DNA of 5,373 nucleotides from an uncultured Campylobacter sp. Its GTDB lineage: Bacteria; Campylobacterota; Campylobacteria; Campylobacterales; Campylobacteraceae. Positions 1-5,315 of the stretch are shown here, in pieces; within the stretch, counting starts at the first letter, position 1; the number at the start of each line of letters is the position of its first letter. The stretch spans positions 1 through 5,373 of the forward strand of contig CALCKS010000283.1 of NCBI GenBank assembly GCA_937965895.1. Reading direction: 5' to 3'. The position numbers and the translations under genes were made by a program. The notes under the pieces were generated by a model. That model was not told the origin of the DNA. It searched no databases and saw nothing but the letters and a program-made list of their open reading frames with translations.

Positions 1-1048
1 TGTTATACCCCTCGATATATCTGAATCTCGATAAAACTATTTTAAAGGATTCCACGTCGTCTAAAGTATACTTATCACCAAGCTTGACGTAGTTAAAATT
101 CCTACTAGTAAGCGTATGAAAATTATTAAATTTTTGCTTTAAATTTAGCGTATAAATTGCCGTGGATGCAGCGCCGTTATCGCAGCTATTGATTTTGCTC
201 TCATCAAAGGCAAGTGCGAGGCAAATTTCATCTCCACAGATTACCTTTATATCTTTGGCGCGGCTGTTTATGCGTATGGTTTGCCGCCACCCATCGCCAG
301 GGATCTCAAAGATATTGCGAGCGAACTTTTTGGCTATTTCATCTCCGACATAGCCTCTGGCTTCTGATTTATCAGCCCAACCAAGCGCAGAGTAGTTCGG
401 TTTTTGCGGAAAAACTGTAAGCGGAATTTGAAGCTCGCTTATGACGTTTAAATTTTCCTCGGTACCTTGCGGAGCTGCAAAAGAGGTGCCTCTCATAGAG
501 TGTAGATTAAAGAAACCGATAAATTTTCTGACAACTTTATATGTAGTTTGAGAAAATACCTTGGCTTCGTTTTCAAAAAGCGAAATATCGTAGATGCCGT
601 ATTCATAATATTTAAGTTCTCTTCTTACCCACATCTCATCCGGCGAGCGGTCGATCTCGTCGTATCCATAGTAGAGCTCCGGCATGTCTTTCTGCAGCAA
701 AAAGTCGTCGCTGTCGTCATCTTTGTATCTAAGCCAGACCCCAAAATCGTCCTTAATGTATAGATAATCAAACTTCGCGCCTCCTGCGAATTTTTTCTCA
801 CCTAGCCAAAATACGGGTCTTTTGTCTAATGGCGGCAAAGCGGCGACTGGAGGTAAATTTTGCAGCTCATTTTCAAATTTTTCATCAATATAATCGCAAG
901 CGCTAGTTGGCATACTAGGATCGCAACCCTCGGGCGTATCGACCGAAAAAAGCGAGGTTAGGATTAAATATACAAGTAGCACAAAAACCACGCAAGCGCC
1001 GCCTATAACCCAAGCAATAATTTTTAAAATTCTTTTAAAAGTTTTCAT
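1..1048 (-). CDS. Hypothetical membrane-anchored protein, C-terminus beyond the window
   Basis: The minus strand is open from an ATG at 1048 to the left edge, giving 349 codons with no stop, so the C-terminus is missing. The protein opens with a short basic stretch (MKTFKRILK) and one strongly hydrophobic segment at about residues 9-33. The remainder, about 315 residues, is soluble and rich in Asp, Glu, Tyr and Phe, which fits a signal-anchored protein with a large periplasmic domain. Cysteines at 42, 51, 271, 276 and 289 lie outside the membrane segment and could form disulfides. An in-frame TAA lies four codons before the ATG, so no longer start exists. No Shine-Dalgarno sequence is visible, and the -10 sits only 8 nt from the ATG. 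I do not recognise the family. The gene is divergent from nifS and shows no functional link to it. That it is a gene is well supported; its function is unknown. Confidence 0.85.
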   Translation of the reverse strand, partial: MKTFKRILKIIAWVIGGACVVFVLLVYLILTSLFSVDTPEGCDPSMPTSACDYIDEKFENELQNLPPVAALPPLDKRPVFWLGEKKFAGGAKFDYLYIKDDFGVWLRYKDDDSDDFLLQKDMPELYYGYDEIDRSPDEMWVRRELKYYEYGIYDISLFENEAKVFSQTTYKVVRKFIGFFNLHSMRGTSFAAPQGTEENLNVISELQIPLTVFPQKPNYSALGWADKSEARGYVGDEIAKKFARNIFEIPGDGWRQTIRINSRAKDIKVICGDEICLALAFDESKINSCDNGAASTAIYTLNLKQKFNNFHTLTSRNFNYVKLGDKYTLDDVESFKIVLSRFRYIEGYN

Positions 1049-1054
1049 ATATAA

Positions 1055-1065
1055 ATTTTATACCA
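1055..1065 (-). promoter_or_regulatory. Extended -10 promoter for the gene starting at 1048
   Basis: The minus strand reads TGGTATAAAAT: an extended -10 (TG, one base, TATAAA), with a run of five T about 11 bases further upstream. This matches the sigma70-type promoters of Campylobacter, which have a T-rich stretch in place of a -35 box. The hexamer ends 8 nt before the ATG, so transcription would start at or within about three bases of the start codon. The transcript would be leaderless or nearly so. Confidence 0.5.
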
Positions 1066-1206
1066 TTTCGCCTGAAAAACCACAAATTTTAACTTCAAAT
1101 TTGCCTTTTTGCCGCGTCAAATTCGGATTTATTTTGCCGATTTTCATCCAAAATACGAAAATTTTAATTTTTAAATTTTCTAAAACCTTAAGAAATCAAA
1201 CTAAGT

Positions 1207-1223
1207 TTAGGATATATTTTATC
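1207..1223 (+). repeat. 17-bp inverted repeat, left copy
   Basis: The sequence TTAGGATATATTTTATC here is the exact reverse complement of 1386-1402, 162 bp further on. Each copy is itself an imperfect palindrome (GGATA, five bases, TATC or TATCC), as expected for a dimeric regulator site. This copy lies 159-175 bp upstream of the divergent start at 1048. Confidence 0.5.
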
Positions 1224-1356
1224 TTTTTATCTCGAATTTAACCGAAAGACCGACGTTTTGCTCATTTGATAAGGAATTTCAATATATAAACACTATCAAA
1301 AACCGCTTAAATTTGAAAAAACTAAGCTAAAATTTTAATCAAAAATTTATAAAATT

Positions 1357-1365
1357 TGTTATATT
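1357..1365 (+). promoter_or_regulatory. Probable extended -10 promoter of nifS
   Basis: TGTTATATT is an extended -10 (TG, one base, TATATT) preceded by A/T-rich DNA, in keeping with Campylobacter sigma70 promoters. Transcription would begin near 1372, giving a leader of about 47 nt that contains the right copy of the 17-bp repeat. A second candidate -10 is GATAAAAT at 1386-1393, inside that repeat, so the exact start is uncertain. Confidence 0.45.
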
Positions 1366-1385
1366 ATCGTCACAAAAATAAAAGG

Positions 1386-1402
1386 GATAAAATATATCCT
1401 AA
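1386..1402 (-). repeat. 17-bp inverted repeat, right copy (possible operator)
   Basis: This is the reverse complement of 1207-1223. Here the internal palindrome is complete: GGATA at 1385-1389 and TATCC at 1395-1399. It lies just downstream of the nifS -10 and 16 bp before the GTG, a position where a bound repressor would block transcription or its RNA could affect translation. The operator role is inferred from position and symmetry only. Campylobacter regulator sites known to me, such as the Fur box, do not match it clearly. Confidence 0.45.
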
Positions 1403-1407
1403 TTGAT

Positions 1408-1412
1408 AAAGG
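1408..1412 (+). promoter_or_regulatory. Ribosome binding site that fixes the GTG start of nifS
   Basis: AAAGG is followed by a 6-nt spacer (TCAAGC) and then GTG at 1419. The spacing supports GTG as the start, and the resulting N-terminus (MRVYLDNNATT) is the usual one for NifS/IscS proteins. Confidence 0.75.
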
Positions 1413-1418
1413 TCAAGC

Positions 1419-2597
1419 GTGAGAGTATATCTAGACAACAATGCCACGACGATGGTCGATCCCGAAGCTTTCGAGCTTATGAAGCCGTTTTTTTGCGAAA
1501 AATACGGCAACCCAAACTCGCTGCATAAATTCGGCTCCGAGACGCACCCGGCGCTTCGACGCGCGATGGATCAGCTCTACGCGGGCATAAACGCGAGCGA
1601 TAGCGACGATATCGTGGTAACAAGCTGCGCCACCGAGAGCAACAACTGGGTGGCTAAGGGCGTGTTTTTCGATCATATATTAAATAAAGAAAAGGATCAC
1701 GTCGTAATCAGCGCCGTCGAGCACCCGGCGATCTCGGCGACATTTGAGTTTCTCAAAAAATACGACGTTCGCGTGAGCCGCGTGCCAGTAAACGAAAACG
1801 GCCTGCTCGATCCAAACGACCTAAGAAAGCTCATCGACGACAAAACCGCGCTCGTTAGCATCATGTGGGCAAATAACGAAACGGGCACCATTTTCCCGAT
1901 CAAAGAGTGCGCGGCGATCGCCCACGAGCACGGCGCACTATTTCACACCGACGCAACGCAAACCGTCGGCAAGATCAAGATAAACGTGCGCGAGATGGGC
2001 ATGGACTTTATGAGCTTTTCGGCGCATAAATTTCACGGACCAAAGGGCGTGGGCGGCCTATACATCAAGGATTCACAAAAGCTAACTAGTCTGCTTCATG
2101 GCGGCGAACACATGGGCGGCAGACGCAGCGGAACGCTCGATGTAGCGGGCATCGTCGGCATGGCGCAAGCACTGGAAAATAGCAATAAACTAATCGAGTT
2201 TGAAAATCTGCACGTTAGACGCCTGCGCGACAAGCTCGAGGACGCTCTACTACAGCTACCCGACGTCTCGGTCGTGGGAGAGCGCGCTCACAGGCTACCA
2301 AACACCATCCTAGCCGCCATAAAAGGCGTCGAGGGCGAGGCGATGCTATGGGATCTAAATCAGGCCGGTATCGCGGCGTCTACGGGCTCAGCGTGCGCAT
2401 CTGAGACGCTAGAGAGCAACCCGATAATGGAAGCCATCGGAGCTAGCAGCGATCTGGCGCACACTGCGCTAAGGCTATCGCTGTCGAGGTTTAATACCGA
2501 AGAAGAGATCGACTACGCGATAGAGCATATCAAAAAGGCGGTGGTGAGGTTGCGAGCTATTTCAAGCACGTACGCTTACAACCCTAACGGCAAGTAA
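1419..2597 (+). CDS. nifS: Cysteine desulfurase NifS (IscS/NifS family)
   Basis: This cytosolic PLP enzyme converts L-cysteine to alanine and carries the sulfur as a persulfide to the NifU scaffold for Fe-S assembly. The 392-residue length is normal for the family. Visible landmarks are the N-terminal YLDNNATT, His102 in EHPA (stacks on PLP), the ANNETG motif at 151-156, Asp178 in HTDAT (binds the PLP ring nitrogen), Gln181, the Schiff-base Lys204 in SAHKFHGPKG, the GGRRSGT stretch at 233-239, and the catalytic Cys326 in STGSACASE. All are intact. The start is GTG, supported by AAAGG six bases upstream. The gene is visibly richer in G+C than its AT-rich flanks. NifU follows after 412 bp. In epsilonproteobacteria this enzyme serves general Fe-S synthesis; no other nitrogen-fixation gene is present. 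It could equally be labelled iscS, but the NIF-type NifU partner favours nifS. Confidence 0.97.
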   Translation: MRVYLDNNATTMVDPEAFELMKPFFCEKYGNPNSLHKFGSETHPALRRAMDQLYAGINASDSDDIVVTSCATESNNWVAKGVFFDHILNKEKDHVVISAVEHPAISATFEFLKKYDVRVSRVPVNENGLLDPNDLRKLIDDKTALVSIMWANNETGTIFPIKECAAIAHEHGALFHTDATQTVGKIKINVREMGMDFMSFSAHKFHGPKGVGGLYIKDSQKLTSLLHGGEHMGGRRSGTLDVAGIVGMAQALENSNKLIEFENLHVRRLRDKLEDALLQLPDVSVVGERAHRLPNTILAAIKGVEGEAMLWDLNQAGIAASTGSACASETLESNPIMEAIGASSDLAHTALRLSLSRFNTEEEIDYAIEHIKKAVVRLRAISSTYAYNPNGK

Positions 2598-2611
2598 CGG
2601 CTTGTCTTTTT
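2589..2611 (+). terminator. Weak candidate terminator overlapping the nifS stop
   Basis: GGCAAG at 2589-2594 can pair with CTTGTC at 2601-2606 (one G-U wobble) around a loop containing the TAA stop, and five T follow at 2607-2611. The stem is short and only moderately GC-rich, so termination may be weak or absent. If it works, it would partly uncouple nifU from nifS. Confidence 0.3.
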
Positions 2612-2658
2612 CCTTTATACGTCGCTTTGCTTCGTTGCACTCGCAACTGCAAGCAGAA

Positions 2659-2719
2659 GGAAATTTCGCCGAGGCTCGGTTACGTATTTTATATACGCAC
2701 CCTCGCTCGGCTTATTTCC
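2659..2719. repeat. Large imperfect palindrome
   Basis: The left arm contains GGAAAT, GCCGAG and CGTAT in order (2659-2687). The reverse complement of the right arm (2693-2719) contains the same three words in the same order, with short mismatched joints between them. The centre, CGTAT-TTTAT-ATACG (2683-2697), is perfect. The left arm also has its own palindrome, CCGAG-G-CTCGG (2669-2679), so alternative folds exist. No T-tract follows, so it is unlikely to be a simple terminator. Confidence 0.5.
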
Positions 2720-2760
2720 GCCTCGCCTCCTCGTAGCGAAGTCTCGTTACGAGCGCTTGC

Positions 2761-2787
2761 GCGAAGTAAAAAAGAAAAATACTTCGC
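2761..2787. repeat. 8-bp inverted repeat with A-rich loop
   Basis: GCGAAGTA at 2761-2768 and TACTTCGC at 2780-2787 are perfect complements around an 11-base loop of A with one G. The right arm can instead pair with GAAGTATTTT at 2878-2887, which is the exact reverse complement of 2776-2785. Two mutually exclusive hairpins are therefore possible in the RNA. Confidence 0.4.
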
Positions 2788-2827
2788 CTGAATGTTTTGC
2801 GGCCGAATTTGAGATTAAATTTGATTG

Positions 2828-2854
2828 AAATTTGAGCTTTGAAAGTTCAAATTT
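2828..2854. repeat. 27-nt near-perfect hairpin
   Basis: AAATTTGAGCTTT (2828-2840) and AAAGTTCAAATTT (2842-2854) are complementary around the single base 2841, with one position forming G-U in plus-strand RNA. No T-tract follows. The outer word AAATTTGA is very common in Campylobacter intergenic DNA and occurs in other spacers of this window. Confidence 0.45.
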
Positions 2855-2912
2855 GAGTTAAATAAAAAGCGTAAGCTGAAGTATTTTGAGATGATTTTTG
2901 TGGTTGCGCAGG

Positions 2913-2959
2913 TAAAATTTAGCGTAGGCTGGACAGATAGTCCGCCGAGCTAAATTTTA
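2913..2959 (+). promoter_or_regulatory. Compound hairpin upstream of nifU, possible leader element or operator
   Basis: Outer arms of 11 bp (TAAAATTTAGC at 2913-2923, GCTAAATTTTA at 2949-2959) enclose an inner stem of GGC-GGAC with one bulged T (2927-2934), pairing with GTCC-GCC (2940-2946) around an AGATA loop. All 18 pairs are Watson-Crick. The element ends 50 bp before the nifU ATG. The outer left arm also contains TAAAAT (2913-2918), which could be a -10 preceded by the T-rich stretch near 2893-2903. The same bases could thus act as a DNA operator rather than an RNA fold. I do not recognise it as a known riboswitch. Confidence 0.45.
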
Positions 2960-2998
2960 GTAAGCTCCGCAAAAAGCGCTCAAAAGACGAAGCGTAAA

Positions 2999-3003
2999 AA
3001 GGA
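2999..3003 (+). promoter_or_regulatory. Ribosome binding site of nifU
   Basis: AAGGA lies six bases (AATAAA) before the ATG at 3010, which supports that start for nifU. Confidence 0.75.
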
Positions 3004-3009
3004 AATAAA

Positions 3010-4002
3010 ATGGCAAAAAATAATCTAATCGGCGGTTCGATTTGGGACGAATACTCACAAAACGTCCAAAACCGCATGAACAACCCCAAATTTATGGGCG
3101 AGATAACCGAGGATGAGGCAAAAGCAAGAGGCGGTAAGCTCATCGTAGCGGACTTTGGCGCAGAGAGCTGCGGCGACGCGGTGAGACTATACTGGCTCGT
3201 GGACGAGAAAACCGACCGTATCATGGACGCTAAATTTAAAAGCTTTGGCTGCGGCACGGCTGTAGCAAGCTCCGATACGATGGCCGAGCTTTGCGTCGGC
3301 AAAACCGTGGACGAAGCGGTCAAAATCACCAACATCGACGTGGAAAAAGCCATGCGCGACACGCCTGACACCCCCGCCGTTCCGCCACAAAAGATGCACT
3401 GCTCGGTCATGGCCTACGACGTCATCAAGGCCGCCGCAGCGCAGTACAAGGGCGTGGATCCTGAGCATTTCGAGGACGAGATCATCGTGTGCGAGTGCGC
3501 ACGCGTGAGCCTGGGTACGATCAAAGAGGTCATCCGCCTAAACGACCTACACACAGTCGAGGAAATCACGCAATACACCAAAGCAGGCGCCTTTTGCAAG
3601 TCCTGCGTACGCCCGGGCGGACACGAAAAGCGCGAGTATTATCTCGTGGACATCCTCGCAGACACCAGAGCCGAGATGGAGCAGGAGAAAAAGCAAGCCG
3701 TAATCGACGCGCAAGTTTCTGGTAAATTTGACGACGTGAGCTTTGAGAGCATGACCGTCGTGGGCCAGCTAAAGGCCATCGAGAGCGTCATCGACAGAGA
3801 GATCCGCCCGATGCTGATGATGGACGGTGGCAATATGGAAATCCTCGATTTGCAAAAAGACGCCGAGGGCAAATTTGACGTCTATATCCGCTATATGGGC
3901 GCTTGTAGCGGCTGCGCTAGCGGCGCGACTGGCACTCTATACGCGATCGAAAACGTGCTTCAAGAAAACCTCAGCCCAAATATCCGCGTCCTACCTATCT
4001 GA
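3010..4002 (+). CDS. nifU: Fe-S cluster assembly scaffold NifU, three-domain form
   Basis: NifU receives sulfur from NifS, assembles Fe-S clusters in the cytosol and transfers them to target proteins. This 330-residue protein has the complete three-domain layout. The IscU-like scaffold domain (about 25-145) carries ligands Cys54, Asp56, Cys81 and Cys131. A central BFD-like ferredoxin domain (about 158-205) carries a permanent [2Fe-2S] site with Cys161, Cys163, Cys196 and Cys199. A linker rich in charged residues (about 215-250) leads to the C-terminal NifU/Nfu domain with Cys299-x-x-Cys302 in GACSGCA. The Cys spacing matches Azotobacter vinelandii NifU shifted by about 19-27 residues, because this N-terminus is longer. 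The start is ATG with AAGGA upstream. The gene lies 412 bp after nifS in the same direction and may be co-transcribed with it or driven from within the spacer. All key residues are present. Confidence 0.97.
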   Translation: MAKNNLIGGSIWDEYSQNVQNRMNNPKFMGEITEDEAKARGGKLIVADFGAESCGDAVRLYWLVDEKTDRIMDAKFKSFGCGTAVASSDTMAELCVGKTVDEAVKITNIDVEKAMRDTPDTPAVPPQKMHCSVMAYDVIKAAAAQYKGVDPEHFEDEIIVCECARVSLGTIKEVIRLNDLHTVEEITQYTKAGAFCKSCVRPGGHEKREYYLVDILADTRAEMEQEKKQAVIDAQVSGKFDDVSFESMTVVGQLKAIESVIDREIRPMLMMDGGNMEILDLQKDAEGKFDVYIRYMGACSGCASGATGTLYAIENVLQENLSPNIRVLPI

Positions 4003-4134
4003 TCTACTTTATACGGCAAATTTGACGCGGCTTAAGGCTCAAATTTGTGCCAAATTCGGGCGGTTAAATTTAGCCGCCCCTGCTCTACTTGTTTACAAAT
4101 TTAAACGCCAAATTTAGTCTCACCATTTTAAATT
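4003..4134. other. Convergent intergenic region with hairpins
   Basis: This spacer lies between nifU (plus) and the membrane gene (minus). Besides the GC-rich hairpin at 4058-4079, it has a 9-bp inverted repeat, CAAATTTGA at 4017-4025 and TCAAATTTG at 4039-4047, around a 13-base loop, and a short GTTTA/TAAAC pair near 4091-4106. No gene is seen. Confidence 0.6.
4058..4079. terminator. GC-rich hairpin, probable bidirectional terminator
   Basis: GGGCGG (4058-4063) and CCGCCC (4074-4079) pair perfectly, and the bases between them (TTAAATTTAG) extend the stem. It is the most stable-looking structure in the window and lies between two convergent genes, where a shared terminator is expected. Neither side has a clean T-tract, so termination efficiency is uncertain. 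Confidence 0.5.
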
Positions 4135-5238
4135 TCACTCTTTTATTTCCTTATAAAAGCTTAAATTACGAACCAAACAAACAACGGTCGTTATCAACAG
4201 TATCGGTATCAGCGGTATATATAGATAGACAAAAATTAATGCCGATGCGTCTCTATGAACAGCCTTGCCTTCCAAAAACAACGAACCCACTGGATAATAC
4301 AAAACCAGCGTCATGATCGCAAAATTTTCTATCGCGAAAATCCTATTACTTTTTTCGGGATTTTCGACGAAAAGTTTGCTATACCTGCGCCCCGAAGCAA
4401 AAAATGCGCCTACGCAAATGGCGCTAAATATGAACGCTCCAGATAATCCCTTGTCAGGGTTTGAAGATATAATCAAAAAAGCCATCGCAGCAAAGCTCAC
4501 GAAGGCAAATCTAACTAAAAGATGAATCTGATATCTGCGCTTTAAGTTTTCGGGGATTTGAGCTAGAGCTTTGCCGTATTCTAGCGCTTCGACCTCCTCA
4601 TCGCTTTGGCCTAGCACGGCTTCATGGCTCGCGCCCTCAAATTTGCGCTCGGATTCAGCCGCTTCGCTTTGATTGGCTTGCGCTTGGCTTAAATTTTGCC
4701 CATTAGTCGTCTCGTCTGCGGCTAGCTCGCTGATTTTCTCTTGCGATTTTAGTACTCTTTGCGGCAGATATACGGTCTCATCGGCAGCAAATTCGTCGTT
4801 GGCGTTATGAGATATGATTGCTATAGGAAGCATAATTATTATGATAAAGATCGCCTGCACGGTCGCTCGCGTACTAAAAGCCGCATCCAAAAATAACGCA
4901 TATAAGCTCGCCGCAATGAAAAAAAGAGCGATGGTTTCAGTGCATATCAAGGTAAAGGCCTTACCCTCGTCGCCAAACAAAAATACACTATACCGCTTGC
5001 GTCTAGGCGAGCTCAATGAAAAGAGTATTAACGCAGCAGACGTACCAAGCGCCACAACAAATAAAAAAGGTGATGATGGGTGCGCAGGATCTATCAAGAA
5101 AGAAAAAAGAAGCACTATAAAAGTTGCGGAAAGCCCGATAGATAAATTCTTACCAAATCACCAATTATCGTAACTTTTTAAAGCATCTTGCGGAATTTGA
5201 CTGATGTCGACGGCGATTTTATCTTTTTGAGTTTGCAT
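4135..5238 (-). pseudogene. Eight-segment membrane protein gene interrupted by TGA at codon 27
   Basis: The natural start is ATG at 5238, preceded by a strong AAGGAGG. It encodes 26 residues ending SYDNW, then TGA at 5158-5160, after which the same frame stays open to the stop at 4135-4137 (367 codon positions in all). The only in-frame start downstream is GTG at 5115 (codon 42). It lacks a ribosome site and would cut the first membrane segment in half. Hydrophobic segments lie at about residues 32-49, 57-75, 94-117, 126-143, 239-258, 265-282, 299-322 and 332-356, so it is an inner-membrane protein of about eight spans. Between spans 4 and 5 is a hydrophilic region of about 95 residues rich in Glu, Ala, Gln and Ser. 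I do not recognise the family. A recent nonsense mutation or sequence error is the simplest reading. If the 326-residue GTG form is used instead, it should be called a CDS at 4135-5115. Confidence 0.7.
5158..5238 (-). CDS. 26-codon reading frame with strong RBS, 5' part of the broken membrane gene
   Basis: ATG at 5238 to TGA at 5158-5160 encodes 26 residues (MQTQKDKIAV at the start, SYDNW at the end) with an ideal AAGGAGG five bases upstream. It is hydrophilic and has no membrane segment. Because the frame continues past the TGA into a membrane protein lacking its own credible start, I read this as the N-terminus of that protein. A separate small or leader peptide is possible but less likely. 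Confidence 0.3.
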   Translation of the reverse strand: MQTQKDKIAVDISQIPQDALKSYDNW

Positions 5239-5243
5239 TTTCG

Positions 5244-5250
5244 CCTCCTT
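5244..5250 (-). promoter_or_regulatory. Strong Shine-Dalgarno for the start at 5238
   Basis: The minus strand reads AAGGAGG, five bases (CGAAA) before the ATG at 5238. It is the best ribosome site in the window and decides that translation of the membrane gene begins there and not at the GTG at 5115. Confidence 0.75.
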
Positions 5251-5257
5251 TTTTGTT

Positions 5258-5265
5258 ATTTTATC
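5258..5265 (-). promoter_or_regulatory. Possible -10 of the membrane gene
   Basis: The minus strand reads GATAAAAT (TAAAAT hexamer at 5258-5263) about 20 bases before the start codon, which would give a short leader carrying the AAGGAGG. The upstream stretch is G-rich rather than T-rich, so the promoter call is tentative. The surrounding TTTAGGATA is shared with 1206-1214. Confidence 0.35.
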
Positions 5266-5282
5266 CTAAATTCACCTTTTTG

Positions 5283-5315
5283 CCCCTCAAATTCCACCCT
5301 CAACCCACCTACCCC
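5283..5315 (-). other. G-rich strand with four G-runs (G-quadruplex-capable)
   Basis: On the minus strand, G-runs of 4, 3, 3 and 4 (from C-runs at 5312-5315, 5304-5306, 5297-5299 and 5283-5286) are separated by 5, 4 and 10 bases. This fits a relaxed G-quadruplex pattern and stands out in AT-rich intergenic DNA. It lies just upstream of the possible promoter of the membrane gene. Confidence 0.35.

Larger units (their letters stand above)
1049..1418. other. AT-rich divergent intergenic region
   Basis: No open frame of useful length is seen on either strand of this 370-bp region. It carries the minus-strand promoter next to 1048, the plus-strand promoter before nifS, and two inverted copies of a 17-bp sequence at 1207-1223 and 1386-1402. 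There is also an AT-only hairpin-like repeat (GAAAATTT at 1157-1164, AAATTTTC at 1173-1180) and a 7-bp inverted pair (TTTGATA at 1265-1271, TATCAAA at 1294-1300). The short AT-only repeats could arise by chance in DNA this AT-rich. Confidence 0.7.
2598..3009. other. Long palindrome-rich spacer between nifS and nifU
   Basis: The 412 bp between nifS and nifU contain no credible open frame. They hold a series of inverted repeats: GTTGC/GCAAC at 2634-2647, a large imperfect palindrome at 2659-2719, CTCGT/ACGAG at 2743-2753, GCGAAGTA/TACTTCGC at 2761-2787, a 27-nt hairpin at 2828-2854 and a compound hairpin at 2913-2959. The word GCGAAGT also recurs directly at 2736 and 2761. From memory, C. jejuni has these two genes nearly adjacent, so the spacer looks like an expansion. 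Such intergenic palindromes are often members of genome-wide repeat families, but one window cannot show this. Confidence 0.6.

Noticed and set aside
162..763. Several plus-strand open frames of 60-70 codons near the left end
   Set aside because: They are antisense to the long minus-strand frame that is open across the whole of 1-1048.
985..1000. Lipoprotein signal at Cys19 of the left-hand protein
   Set aside because: The hydrophobic segment continues well past the cysteine, and the preceding residues (VIGGA) are not a good lipobox, so an uncleaved anchor is more likely.
1266..1290. TTGATA and TATAAA as a second promoter
   Set aside because: The spacing between them is 11-13 bp, too short for a -35/-10 pair, and such words are common in DNA this AT-rich.
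1207..1402. The 17-bp inverted pair as terminal repeats of a small mobile element
   Set aside because: No target-site duplication is visible outside the repeats, and the interior contains the nifS promoter. Paired regulatory sites explain it better.
2919..3410. Minus-strand open frame of 163 codons opposite nifU
   Set aside because: It lies largely antisense to the complete, strongly supported nifU, and its Ser-rich composition is typical of a shadow frame.
1419..4002. A nitrogen-fixation cluster
   Set aside because: Only nifS and nifU are present. In Campylobacter and Helicobacter these serve general Fe-S assembly, and no nifHDK or accessory nif gene is in the window.
5115..5160. The TGA at 5158 as a selenocysteine codon
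   Set aside because: The bases after it form only a 3-bp stem (CGG/CCG) and no convincing bacterial SECIS hairpin. The residue would sit beside a membrane span, with no redox motif such as CxxU.
4814..5173. Plus-strand open frame of 119 codons opposite the membrane gene
   Set aside because: It is antisense to a frame with clear membrane segments, and its Lys/Ala-rich product shows no recognisable feature.
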